From positions 24,360,001 through 24,424,000 of the forward strand of contig CM032230.1 in the NCBI GenBank assembly GCA_019009955.1: 64,000 nucleotides of DNA, in the 5' to 3' direction. Shown here one piece after another: positions 12,282-23,290 of this stretch. This DNA comes from Riptortus pedestris. Taxonomy: Eukaryota > Arthropoda > Insecta > Hemiptera > Alydidae. Both the position numbers and the translations under genes were made by a program. Every line of letters starts with the position of its first letter. Within the stretch, counting starts at the first letter, position 1. The notes beneath the pieces were generated by a model. It saw nothing but the letters and a program-made list of their open reading frames with translations. It was not told where the DNA came from and did no database searches.

Positions 12282-12822
12282 CTTATCGATTATCGGGAGG
12301 CCACCCGTATAAAGACGATTATTAAAATCATATTAAAAAAAAAAAAATACTTTATTATTCAAAATAACACTTCTAGAATTTATTTGAATGACAAAATGCA
12401 ATTATAAATTAGAGTTATCCCAAAACTGGACAATTTTGCGGAATACTGCATAAAGCGGTCGTCCGCCACATGAACTCTTCAAGTTAGATGTCCAAGTGGT
12501 GCAATAATAAACGATCACTACTAAGTGGTTTTAATAAACGATCACTCATTTTCTGACAACAAAAGAAACAGAATGACTAAGGTAACCTAGTCAAGTATGA
12601 ACAGTCTTTAGCGATAAAGGGATAGCAATAACTGAGATCAAATATTTCATATATATAAAAAAAATAAGGTTCTGAAACAGTAATTATTTTATCTGTAAAT
12701 AATAAATGGCCTCTCGTTAACCACTTTGTCATTTACAAATTCTAGAAGTGTTATTTTAAATAATGAGGCGAATTCCTTTTAATAATCGTCTTTAAATGGG
12801 TGGCCTCCCGATTATCGATAAG
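12282..12822. mobile_element. Fold-back / MITE-like element with ~100-bp inverted ends
   Basis: The left arm begins CTTATCGATTATCGGGAGG and runs to about 12406. The right arm is its inverse at 12722-12822. Both contain AAGACGATTATTAAAA and ACACTTCTAGAATTTRT. The ~315-bp interior has no coding capacity. A target duplication is not obvious. It probably belongs to a non-autonomous DNA transposon family, but I cannot assign a superfamily. Confidence 0.75.
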
Positions 12823-12829
12823 TACCTTT

Positions 12830-13256
12830 TTCTGTTGCTGTATTTTGATCAAAACAAAAATCAAGTACAAATGCTTTATGTAAAATAAAGATAGAGTTCG
12901 TTAGCTGCTTAAATCGGACTAATGGAAGAGGGCGAGTTTAGAGAGGGGCTTTTGAAAATTAAAAATGTTTCCCTTATTATACGTCGGATCAAATAGTTGT
13001 GTAAAACAAAATTTAAAACTATAAATTGAAATTTTAAGTTACTATAAATGTTGTTATATTCATGAATCTTCTCTATCTTGAATATTAACCGATATATTTT
13101 CATCTTTTAGTTTTCAGCCTTCAGCAAATCCCAACATTCAGTCATCGAACTTTAACAATAAGAGACCGTGTCATGAAACATCTAATAACAAACTTAAATA
13201 CGTGTATAATTCCAGCTTGCGAGAAACCTGCTTAGCCTACACAGCCCCTGCGTGGC
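12830..13256 (+). mobile_element. HINE-like element, 5'-truncated
   Basis: Begins in the core (GATCAAAACAAAAATCAAGT, then CTTTATGTAAAATAAAG), abutting the fold-back element on its left. It continues through TTCTCTATCTTGAATATTAACC to a decayed 3' end with CACAGCCCCTGCGTG near 13240. The fold-back element may have inserted into this copy and displaced its 5' half. Confidence 0.7.
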
Positions 13257-15660
13257 ACATCGTTGATTAAAGGTGAGAGTTGGATTGGAGGTATTTACAG
13301 GGAATTTAAATCCATTCAAATCTTTTACTTCTTCATTTTATAATAATGAGAGTTATGTTTAATAAGTCAATTTCTTATTAGAAAGAAACTGACAGTAGTA
13401 TCCTAACAGTTTGATGTTCATTCTTCGATACTCTAGAAAATGACGAAGATCGCTCAATTTCTCAAACAGCTCACGCCAAACGTAAGTTTCTAATGGTAAA
13501 CATTTATTTTATATATTAAACCTCACAATGATTATTATATACACATACCAGTCTTTTAGATTTTCCGAGTACAGCCACATGTCAGTCACATGTGTGTGAA
13601 ATTAGAGCTGACATTACTTCGTCATCTAGTGGTAAAAGTAGTGTGTATGGAATTTAAATAATTTTGAAATTAAAGAAATGATAAATGCATGTGTGCAATG
13701 TTTCCAATCAAGATGCGAATGCACATTATGCACTGGGACCCATTAATTAATTTGCAGTGACAAATGCATTTTCCTTGAGATCATACTGAAGCTGTTGCAT
13801 TATTCATCGGCAATCATGTACTAAAAGGGGGCACTTGGCCGAAGCATGTTATTCAGTTGCACTTTGATTGGCATGGTAAAACCTTTCAGCCATCTATTGG
13901 AGAGAACTTATCAGTCGAAAATAATTCGTATGCAAAGGACCCATGTGGGTGTGAGCGAAACTTTCTCTTCACATTACTATTCCGTATGCTGGTCTTCAGA
14001 TCAAAATATTTTCTTGGCTAATACTTTTGTATAAAACTATAATTTCAGTCAAGTAGAATTTCGTAAGAAGACCTAATCATTTTTAAATAATCAATCACGA
14101 AACATATACTACAAAGCATAACCATATTTGTCGTATTGTTAGAGAAAAAAACAAGAAAAACCGACTTCATAATTTATGCTGAAATCTCATGAAAAAATGA
14201 TAATATGAGTAGTACTTAAATATAATGTTTTTTAGAATATGAAGAGAATTTTCCAAATAAGGGCCTTTATTCTTATTAATCTACGTAACACTTAATGAGC
14301 AAACAAGAGGAACATGGAAAGGTAGGTGTCAAATTTAAATTATATACTTAAATTGTTTAATGTTTCTAAGCATAAACATTTTTTGTAGTGAATGCTATGA
14401 TTTTCGTTTAATGAAACGTTGTGAAACGTGAGTATTATGAATATTCGAAGTCTACCCTTTTTGTGCTTTAATATTTATTGTTACTGACTTTCAAAATATA
14501 CTTTTTTTGTATTGAATCCAATGTAATGATAGACTTTAGTAATTATAAATCAAATTTATATCCAATTTTAGCAGCTTTTGATGCCCCCCCCCCACCTACT
14601 CATTTTTCGCTGTATGACAATATGATTTTCTGTACAAACTTTAGCAAAATTGTATTTGTTTATGGATTATAATTTGATTATTTGTTATTTTTAAGTAATC
14701 AGTAGTTTATGTATAGTTATAATTAGTAAAATATCAAGCATTAAGGAAATAGGTTTGTCATATATTTTCAAGTTGTTGTAAGTAGCCTGTTTTTATTATT
14801 TCTGGAGACCTAGTTAAGACTATCACAGAATACAACTGGTTTAGTAAAAAGTAATTAATTTTACTCAGTTTTCTTTTCAAAGTCTCACAGCCATATGTGT
14901 TCAGCAAATGTTCTAATTTTTTTTTTCTTTTATAACTATAGTTTTATAAGTTTTCTCTTACTCGATTATGAACGGAGTTATTTGTATTTTTTTGGTGTCT
15001 GGCTTTTGTATAGTCTCATTTTCGTTCGTCCGAAATTCACTCTAAGTGCCTCGGTCAGAAAATATCTCAAATCCAACTATCATTTTTAATCCTGTTTTTC
15101 AGCTAATTAGAAGAATTGAAAAATATATACGAATTTAAAACTCTATTCCCTCAACTTCATTAGAACATTATATCTTCTCTGAGAATGTACAAAATGATGA
15201 GATTGAGACCTATAGCAAATATTAATAAAGAGGACAAACATTAATTAAAATTCTACATGTATATTATATATTCACAGTATTAATTAATGTGTACTTTTTT
15301 TGTATTTGCTGTAGAACCCAATCTCATCCACTCACGGCCAAATTTCAGCACACATCTCCTTATTATTTACATTATTATTATAATAGGGATCACCTCATTA
15401 TTTCCATATTATTTTTAGTCTGCTATATAAAAAGTACCTAATTGATTAACACAAAAATGGCATATGTTACGTGATCGTTCTGTTTCATATTGTGTAATTT
15501 ATCCATGTCCGTTGCCCTCAGGCGGTGTACTCTAAGCAAATTTATCACAGCTAGGATCTGGTATCAACTATTCACTAGATATCCTGACTTAGGAAACCAT
15601 CGAAAACAGAACTTGAAATTTAGTCTCGAAATGTTTTTACAATATCTCATTCAAAATTTA
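13257..15660. other. No recognised feature
   Basis: About 2.4 kb of AT-rich DNA with homopolymer tracts (for example C10 near 14585). I see no repeat family, coding motif or RNA gene. The short frames here (13846-14034, 14478-14672, 14895-15089, 15490-15687) are Phe/Ile/Tyr-rich and look like chance. Confidence 0.5.
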
Positions 15661-15663
15661 AAA

Positions 15664-16160
15664 CTCCGTCACACAGGGACTACGTAAACTAATGAGATTT
15701 CCCAGGTGCATGGTACGCCACCGAATTCATCTCTCCTTCCTATTATGTTTTATTTCTAAATAAAAACCTGAATAGTAGAAGAATTTATTGAAGGATAAAA
15801 GAAAGAAAGTCTCTTGATATTTAAGCTATGGAAACATGTATAGACCAGTTATTGTAAGGCATCAATTGTAAGAAATAAGATTGGTTCTAAAAAAGTTTTG
15901 ATACCACTCATTTTAACGGACATATGAATTTTTGAATCCCCAATCCTCGCCCGATTTCAAACAATAATGACTATGGACATTATGGTTTAGACCAAATAAG
16001 CATTTCCGAGTGAAATATTAATTGATTGCATCATCACTTAATGTATTTGCATCTATCTCACACAGTGAAAGTTCAATGAAAACAGTAATTCGTGGTTAGG
16101 TTTGGAAAATCGCGTCATGAGTAAAACCTCAATAGGCGATTTCCCTTAAGGAAAATCTGC
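15664..16160 (-). mobile_element. HINE-like element, variant B, full span but diverged
   Basis: The left edge (CCGTCACACAGGGACTACGT) is the mutated 3' hairpin. The right edge (GATTTCCCTTAAGGAAAATC) is the 5' palindrome with one change, followed by TGCAAAAA. No dinucleotide tract is present. The length is about 497 bp. Confidence 0.72.
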
Positions 16161-16429
16161 AAAAACAGCTTTAGGAACTAGATTGAATAATCAGATATTA
16201 ATGCATATGACTTATCAATGGACTGTTTTCTTCCTACTGGATTGGTAGTTCTGCAAATCTCCTGAAAAGTCCTCACACGAAGTGAAACATGTAGAAAAAT
16301 TAATAAATGTGTTGAAGAAGAGAAGTGTAGCCTTCTAGCAATCGGATTGCCGTTCTATTAACATTTTAAATGAGATTTTTAGTGGCATAGGAGCTCAAAG
16401 CGATAAGCATATTAGGAGTGAGAGTTTAC

Positions 16430-16712
16430 AGAAGACTGAAAACTGATTTTTTTTATATTATAGGTTTCCTGTCTTGAAAAACATTTGTAAAAACTAAATA
16501 TTTAACAAGATTGGTTTTAAATACTATTTATCGAATTCCCCTCCCCGTCTAACCCCCCTCCCTATTCTTGGTCCTAATTCAGCCATTACCAGAATATGAT
16601 CTTTAGTGTTGAATGAAACAGTTAAATATCTAGTATGGTATAATTCAATTTTTTTTAAAAATTATGAGTACACCCTCAGTAGCTCATTGCCCTTAGGGGA
16701 AATCTGCTAGTA
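16430..16712 (-). mobile_element. HINE-like element, 3'-truncated
   Basis: Reverse-strand copy with GACTGAAAACTGA, AACAAGATTGGTTTTAAAT, a C-rich run (CCCCTCCCCGTCTAACCCCC), and TTGCCCTTAGGGGAAATCTG as its 5' end. The 3' hairpin is missing. The region 16713-17500 holds nothing I recognise. Confidence 0.65.
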
Positions 16713-17499
16713 GGAATAAATATTATTATAACTAATGCAGTATTACACATAATAATAATATAGTAGTTTTACATAAAAGACAAACTAAATATGAAATTGT
16801 GTGATATACATTGATACAAGAAAAATTGTAACACTCTAAAAAATGTACTGCATTAGCCGGAGAATCTCCTGACATAGTTGTCATTTTCACCTGGTCAAAT
16901 TATAAAAACAAATTCTAGTTTCATTTAACCCATATAAATTAGATGCGCTATGCATACATTTGGGTTATATTTATTGTATAGTAACTTAATGCTAACTAGA
17001 TGAAAACACTTTCACTATGTCATATTAATAAATTGTTACAGTGGAAGATAGCCATTTCTTCCCTCTACCTACATTAGAAGTCACTTCTACCCGTCAGAAT
17101 ACTGAAAACTCAAAACTCACCTAGTAATCTTATGGACTGAAATGACCCAGTACTAAATTGATAATCCTCGTTTCACACAGATACTTCGAAGTGACTACTG
17201 CTAAGACTGTGAGTGACTGAGGAAGTTGTCTTAACGCAAAGGCAAACAATGATTCTAACAAATGATTCTCTTTTGTAAACTAGTTAGACTGAAGGAACAC
17301 CTGAAACTAAATATGAATCGTTACATAAAGCCTAATGACTAATGTTATCATCCAATTTGTGGGCAGAGACCGGACAATGCTAAGAGCGAAACACAAAAAA
17401 ACAGGATGTACTCAAGTACGTAATGGTAGGTATTATTCTAAAAAGCTTTGACAAAAAATAAGTCATTATTCAATTAGCACTTGCTTTTAAGTGCAAGGG

Positions 17500-17645
17500 G
17501 GCAATGCTAACAGTTATGTTGGGTGCCTGCTAATTAAAAAATGTTTGTTGTGAAATTTTTATTCCTACGTTTCGACTACTACTTGTTAGTCCTTATCAGC
17601 TGTAGAGAGGCTGAGAACCAAAATAGAGTTGCTATTACACAGTAT
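17500..17645 (-). mobile_element. Penelope-like terminal (pLTR) remnant
   Basis: Reverse-strand sequence with CTGATAAG, a hairpin GACTA-8 nt-TAGTC, and GAAACGTAGGAATAAAAATT. The order (CTGATRA, hairpin, GAAACGT, then an AT-rich tail) is that of Penelope-like element termini, in which hammerhead ribozyme motifs are known. No RT or GIY-YIG codons accompany it. It is assigned by motif only and is diverged from the element at 25936-28917. Confidence 0.5.
17570..17599 (-). ncRNA. Hammerhead-core-like motif (CTGATAAG...GAAAC)
   Basis: The core CTGATAAG and GAAAC bracket a perfect 5-bp stem. Position 7 of the canonical CUGAUGA is A rather than G. Stems I and III were not convincingly foldable by eye, so catalysis is unlikely or unproven. 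Confidence 0.35.
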
Positions 17646-18010
17646 GGTTTCACTTAGGGTTGCAAGAGTAACTCATATGCTCCACCAACGTGATGAAGAT
17701 TATCGAAAGAGGTTCGAAAGTTTCCAATAATTATATCTCTATAAGCAATCTATTTTCTTTTTAATTGGCCGATACTCAACAAGCTCTAATAATTTTGAAG
17801 ATGAAACAGCTAATGTTTTTGTTGTTTATGAGTAAGAAAAAAGTCCGGCACCACTGCGTAAACTCTGTATCTTTCTCCCGCCGATGACCTCATCTCACAT
17901 TACCTATTATCTATTTAGTTTTACACTCAGCTTACCAACAATCAAACAAAATGATACTAAAACCATCTGAAGCGTTAACAGACAAAAATATATAATAGTT
18001 ATTTATTATA

Positions 18011-18120
18011 CAAGTGACGAAAGTAGATCATTTTGCAACTCGAGTGAAACGTTTACCCACACGAGCGAAGCGAGTGTGGTAATTTCACGAGAGTTGTAAA
18101 TTCTACTTTCGTCACGAGTG
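18011..18120. repeat. Imperfect 110-bp inverted repeat with strong central hairpin
   Basis: Outer arms GTGACGAAAGTAGA and TCTACTTTCGTCAC pair. Inner segments (CAACTCGAGTGAAA against TTTCACGAGAGTTG) pair with mismatches. The apex is CACACGAGCGAAGCGAGTGTG, a hairpin with a tiny loop. The copy is compact and palindromic throughout, like a fold-back MITE; its family is unknown. Confidence 0.75.
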
Positions 18121-18504
18121 TAATATTAAATTTTTTCTGTAATCGTGTAATACATGATCAGATCTAACCAGAATATGAACAAAATTAGGATGTTGTGAAG
18201 ATTATGGTATGTTGTTGGTAGGTTATAAGCATGGTTGTGAAAGGTTATAAGCATAGTTATAAAACAACTAGTGATGATTGTGAAGTAGTGCAGTTATAAA
18301 CAAGTGCAGGTTATAAACAAGGAAGGTAATTATTATTATATTTAAATTTTAAAATATATTGATTATTTCCACCAATAATTCATTCACATTTCAATTTATT
18401 TTGTTAAAATAAATTCTTACAATGTTAAGAAACATTTAAAAGCATTTAATTTCCAACTTCAAATTATTTTTTAATTTATACTTTTTACTAATTAAGAAGG
18501 CAAT

Positions 18505-18532
18505 TCACTTTCTTCACTTGTGAAGAAAGTGA
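18505..18532. repeat. Perfect 13-bp-arm hairpin
   Basis: TCACTTTCTTCAC, TT, then GTGAAGAAAGTGA, followed by further TTTCTTCACT repeats up to about 18580. A short inverted pair (TTTTTTCTGTAATCG near 18130 and CGATTACAGAAAAAA near 18610) encloses this region, so 18123-18630 may be one non-autonomous element. Confidence 0.6.
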
Positions 18533-18630
18533 TTACTTTCTTCACTCTATTGCAAAATGTTTCACTTTCTTCACTCATTTCAGTTTAGTAATGTTACCAT
18601 TATTCAACGATTACAGAAAAAAATATTTCT

Positions 18631-19492
18631 CTATTTATGAGCCTTTTGGATCAAACACCATATCCAAATAATGTTTTTCTTTTTTTTTAATTTAATTATT
18701 TTTACATAAAGCCCCACAACAATGGTGACTTGATCCTTCTTAAAGGTGGTAAATATACCCTTCTAATACGAGTAAACAAAATAAGAAAAATGGAACACAC
18801 AAAATAATATAAAGAACAAAATTAAGGGAACGAAACACGAACCATTACAATAAACAAGAAACATGAGTACAATTTAGAACAAAAAAGAGGTGGTAAGTAA
18901 ATAAGTTAAAAGAAAATTTAGTAACTTCTTAGTGAGTCTTTCAAAAGAAAGCTAAAATGATCATTTTTATAATAGAAAATAAAAAAAGTATTAATAAGAA
19001 CAAAATATATCAAAGGTGTACATAAAAAGCGTCACACCCTTATGAACAGCAGAAATTAAGTATTCTATTTTGAAGTGATGAAATGCCAAATATCCTTTGA
19101 CAAGTGATTAAATAAACATATAGTACATACACAAAAAACTAAATGTCAACATAGTTTTAATTTATTTTCTATAGATAATATAGGATGTATATTAAACTGT
19201 ATAGTTCTGGACTGGAATACTGCTAAATATGTTATCTAATTCTATAAATAACCTACTTTGTTGTTATAAGTGTGCAAATGAACAATGATTTAACAAATAT
19301 TTATAATGCTTTCGTTATGACAAATTTAATTATATATATCAAATTGATTTACTGTAAAAATTGTTTTTAGAATTTAGACTTTACTCCTTGAAAAGAAGCA
19401 CTAATTGGAAAGGGGCGGGATAATTTAGAAAAATAAAGATGTTTTAAGTAAAAACATTTTTTGGAATGAGGTGACTAATCCAAAAAGTTCAT
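18631..19492. other. No recognised feature
   Basis: Very A-rich sequence without repeat families or coding signal that I can name. Confidence 0.5.
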
Positions 19493-19549
19493 ATATATAT
19501 ATATATATACACATATATATTAATAAATAAGGCTATTGGACATGTAGAA

Positions 19550-19588
<39 letters not shown>
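19493..19588. repeat. Two (TA)n tracts
   Basis: TA repeats at about 19493-19520 and 19556-19587, separated by a non-repeat stretch with ATTGGACATGTAGAAATGTG. No HINE-like flanks are visible. Confidence 0.85.
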
Positions 19589-19590
<2 letters not shown>

Positions 19591-19662
19591 TTTTTTTCAC
19601 CATATCTAGTCATGAGTACTAGTTCAACAGGAGTCTCTTAAGGAAAAAGTCCTTTGGATTAA

Positions 19663-19811
19663 AGGTTAGGAAGACGTAGCCATGTTGTTCAACAAACAAG
19701 CCAGCCTACAGAAACTGTCTCATTAATTATACCGATAAGACTGGCTGCAGCAGACTACATTCCTTGGCCAGCTTTCAAGAGACTGGAGAACATATTAGAA
19801 TCCAGCAGATA
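19663..19811 (+). other. Coding-like island, unrecognised (possible exon)
   Basis: One frame is open from 19663 to a TAA at 19809-19811, with peptide content unlike its AT-rich surroundings. It includes SHVVQQTSQPTETVSLIIPI and RLAAADYIPWPAFKRLENIL. Balanced amino-acid use and a local rise in GC suggest it codes or once coded. No family is recognised and no start codon is needed if it is an internal exon, but no clear polypyrimidine acceptor precedes it. It could equally be a retrotransposon scrap. Confidence 0.25.
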
Positions 19812-20739
19812 ACTCCAGCAGCTGGACCCTTATGCTTTTGAACTGGTAAACCTTTTATTATATTCACTTTGATTGATTAACGTATTACCGATCATAAATT
19901 GATTTGAAGTTTCTAAAAATAATCGAATTAGTATTCCGTAGCCACACTGGGATGCAAGCAGGTTTCAAACGGTCTAATATGACATTTCTCACATTCCATT
20001 CTATATTCACTCCTCTGTAAGAAATTAATTCTGTTTAAAATATATTCCTACACCAAATTGATATCTCAAAGTTGTTCTTGAAATAACAAACCCATGGAGA
20101 ATGGTTTAGCGCTGTAATTTCGATGGTTGGAGTGTCATATCTGAGCCTAAGACGAAATTGTTCTGTTTCGTTATATTGATGTTTTAGTTTAGATAGTTTT
20201 CGTGCAACTTTGAAACTACATATTTTGAATAATTATATATGGTGGCTTTAAAATATTATTGCAGCAAATAAGCGATTAGTAAAGATATAATATTTCTTGT
20301 GAAAATTTCATTAGTAGAAGTAAGTGTTTACCAAAGTCTGAAAATAAATATCTAATTGTATTTCTTAGTAATTTTTGTTTTAAAGAACTTATTTATAATC
20401 ATTTCGTTTTATCAGGAGGGGCATTAGCAGACAAAAAATTGTACATTTCATTACATAGTCTTAAGGAAATAAAAAAAGTTCTGAATGGTATTTTCTTAAT
20501 TCGTCAAATTTGGTGTAGACATGGTTTGAGATTGTACATTTTTCTGGTCTCGTTGTAAAAAGGGGAATGTAGGAACAAAAGTTCTACTGTTCATATGGAT
20601 TTACAATTTTGGCAGTTTGGATATAAAATATTTTTTGGAGATAATAATATTCGAGAGCCAGAAGAAAGAATTAAAAAAAAAAATACTCGACCGACAAAAT
20701 TGGTTATATAATGTTTTTTTTTTTTCTATTCAAAGCACT

Positions 20740-20901
20740 GCAGCCCAATTTGATTCCAATATACAAATTTTCATTTGGTCCGATTCACATATTGACGAAC
20801 TTGGTTTTAAATTTTACATTCTTTTAAAAAACATGTTACCTAATGGTCAAATAAGAGCTAGAATCACTGCAGTGTATCACAGGGGAAATCTTCTTACATG
20901 A
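20740..20901 (+). other. Coding-like segment after a splice-acceptor-like tract, unrecognised
   Basis: A T12 tract and CTATTCAAAG or CACTGCAG (acceptor-like) precede a frame open to TGA at 20899. The peptide includes TAAQFDSNIQIFIWSDSHID and LPNGQIRARITAVYHRGNLL. No family is recognised. The track-long open frame starting at 20617 is low-complexity Lys/Phe before this point, so only the last part looks real. It may be chance. Confidence 0.2.
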
Positions 20902-21231
20902 CATCAAATAAAAATCAATATATGTTGGGTATAATAAGGTCCCTATCTGGAGAACGCAAGGAATTTAACCTTGTAAAAATATATTTACAATACATGGATA
21001 TAATGTGATAGTAAAAAGTTACCAAACATTGATATTTAAGGTTTAATATAAATAACTAGATTACTGAACGGTGATTTTAATTCATATTTAAATTTTTAGA
21101 GGACCTATTTTTAGTTAATCTTTAGATTTTTTGAAAATTGTAGTCACAAGGACGCCCTCTATAAGCTGACTTCTCAGTCAAATTTGGCAAATCTGCTCAT
21201 AATAGGATTGAATTGTTTAAATTAAACCTAG

Positions 21232-21440
21232 GACTAGGGTTAGTCATGAGAGTTAAGGAGTTGGTCCTAATCTTACTTGGTAAACCTTGAGTAGTGGCTT
21301 CAGTGCCCCGGTGCAGTACGAATTTATGCATCGATAAACCAGTTAAATTAAATGCTTTGTCCGAACCCAGCTAGAGAAGTACTGTAACCTATGTATAACA
21401 AGTCCTTAGTAGCCATAGGTTCACAAAGTAGACGTTAATA
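21232..21440 (+). mobile_element. tRNA-derived SINE, old copy
   Basis: Diverged copy of the SINE seen intact at 30879-31094. It retains GGGTTAGTCATGAGAGTTAA, GGTAAACCTTGAGTAGTGGC, GTCCGAACCCAGCTAGAGAA, AGTAGCCATAGGTTC and GACGTTAATAAAA. The B box is mutated (TTCAGTGCCCCGGTGCAG), so RNA polymerase III transcription is not expected. Confidence 0.75.
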
Positions 21441-21749
21441 AAACACTTAACAGAATTCATGTATTAATTTAACGATGCTTCGAAAATGTCGAATTATCGT
21501 AAATACATTTAATATGCAGTTAGGAAACACACAAAAGAATCATTCCTGATATTATTGGTGGCGCCAGTTTGAAGATATTTGTATTCCAAATGAGTTTACT
21601 ATTTCCGATCGTCGAGTAGAATATTAATTCTGAATGTGTCTCTAATTCCCTTCTTTCACTTAATTTATCTTGAAATTCGTTTGGAATAATTAAATAATTG
21701 GTTATTTGTTTCCTGGGCTGAGATTGGGCCTGAATAATTGCCATAGAGA

Positions 21750-22390
21750 TATAGATAAGGCTAGGGCGGCGTTATTGATGCTTTGGCAAGATCTCCTTAC
21801 TTGATAAGCCGTCGTTCAGTGAGTGAAATTCAAATGAATATAATTCGGTATCAAAGCACGAGCCAGCTGGCGGTCAGGAACCCCAGCACCCTTCTAGGAA
21901 CCTCTCTAACACTGGCGGCATACAGATCTTATATTTGAAGCTAATTTGATAGCTCGCTCTGCCTTGCGTTTTACTACGAACTGCACAACCCACCATTTAT
22001 TTTTATTCATTAGATTTATGTTCGCCATTGACTTTTTTCTTGAGATGTGTCAATGTCTCATTCCACGAAAGGCACGGCCAAGCCATTTAGCGTTTGCAAC
22101 AGAAGTTTGCCAATGAGTTTGCAGGGCGTCAATATTTTACTTAAGCGCAGTTTGCGCTATAATTAGTAGTGAGTTTGTAAACAAACTGCTCTTGGTAAGA
22201 GGGTTATTTGGAATGCAGAATTGAGGTTTATTACTGTTTCTGATTTATGTTCGGATTCAGCCAGGCATATGGGAGAACGGTACTATTTTATAACTCGCTT
22301 TCAAATTCAAAGTAGAGGGCAGATAGCTTCTAATGTATGCAAAGCCTTCATTTGAGGAAAGTCGGGAGTGGTTTCTTGTCGAGAAAAAAA
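21750..22390. other. Higher-complexity unique sequence
   Basis: A stretch with more balanced base composition than its surroundings, not matching any repeat here. It contains TTTGTAAACAAACT near 22170, which holds a forkhead-type core (TGTAAACA). A conserved regulatory element is possible, but nothing in the window tests it. Confidence 0.25.
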
Positions 22391-22405
22391 TTAACAGGTG
22401 TAAAG

Positions 22406-22408
<3 letters not shown>

Positions 22409-22451
<43 letters not shown>
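22409..22451. repeat. (TA)n microsatellite
   Basis: About 21 TA units. The flanks do not match the HINE-like family. Confidence 0.9.
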
Positions 22452-22456
<5 letters not shown>

Positions 22457-23010
22457 AAAGGAAACACTTTCAGTTAATAATTAATTAGTTTTACTTACTT
22501 GTACGAAACAATGCAAGCAATGAAATCGCGAAAAATTCCGGTTTTTCGACGGACTACGGAATTATCTGTTTGTCCCTTACAGAACACATTTAGACTACTA
22601 TTTATGTGTGCTTCACATTATCTTTAGTATTAGAATAGAATGTTCTAATTATGTTAGAATTTCGTATGTTGAATCGTCTAGTTGTACACCTCCAACTTCA
22701 ATCAATATTTTAGGGGGTGGGTAGGGAGTGGTGGTGGGGGGGGGATGGTTGAGATGGGCGACATAAAAAAAAATTCAAATTTTTCCGTACCTATTAGAGG
22801 TAAAAAAAATGTCTTCGTTTATCATATAAAGATGTATAAATTATGTTGTATAACATTTTTTGATCGGATTGGTATTGGAACGGTGATATCATATATGACT
22901 TTCAAACGTAGGGCACCTAAACAATTTCTATTGTATACCTATTTTGTTTGATAGGAGTTCCAGGAAGTCAAGTTTTTATTTGAGAGAAAAAATGTTCGTA
23001 TCTACTCGTA

Positions 23011-23066
23011 GAGGAATCATATCCTGGATAACTTGTCCAGTACTCTACCATTGAGCTACAGACATG
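23011..23066 (-). other. tRNA-like 5' half (tRNA-derived fragment)
   Basis: Read on the minus strand, TGTAGCTCAATGGTAGAGTA is a good A-box and D-arm. It is followed by CTGGACAAGTTATCCAG, a foldable anticodon-type arm. The T-arm and B box that should follow are not recognisable. This fits a decayed tRNA pseudogene or a SINE head and does not support an active tRNA. Confidence 0.4.
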
Positions 23067-23169
23067 TTTACCGACCAGTGTGAAGATTTCTTCTCTTCAG
23101 TCTAAATACTCCAAATATCTCATGTCGTTAAACTGAAGTGGAGCAGTAATTAACAATTTATGCTAGTCA

Positions 23170-23290
23170 GGATCAATGAAATCGCCTTGTTCTCAACAAG
23201 TACTTTAATTGCACTTTCAGAGACCAAGCTCCATCATCAGTGCCTGCTGATTAGGGAAGTTTAGCCTATGCCTAGGCGATAAGAGGACAA
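23170..23290 (-). mobile_element. Penelope-like terminal remnant
   Basis: Minus-strand GCACTGATGATGGAGCTTGG, then TCTCTGAAAGTGCAATTAAA. This is the CTGATGA-hairpin-GAAA arrangement of Penelope-type ends. No coding part is attached. It is related in layout, not closely in sequence, to the element at 25936-28917. Confidence 0.5.
23215..23240 (-). ncRNA. Hammerhead-core-like motif (CTGATGA...GAAA)
   Basis: The exact core CTGATGA and GAAA are separated by 15 nt that can form a 3-bp GAG/CTC stem. Stems I and III were not resolved by eye. Confidence 0.4.

Noticed and set aside
22682..22951. 89-codon frame with a Gly run
   Set aside because: The Gly run comes from a G-rich simple stretch; the rest is Phe/Tyr/Lys-rich background.
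23011..23066. Functional tRNA gene on the minus strand
   Set aside because: The D-arm and anticodon-type arm look good, but no T-arm or B box follows at the required distance, so only a tRNA-derived fragment is reported.
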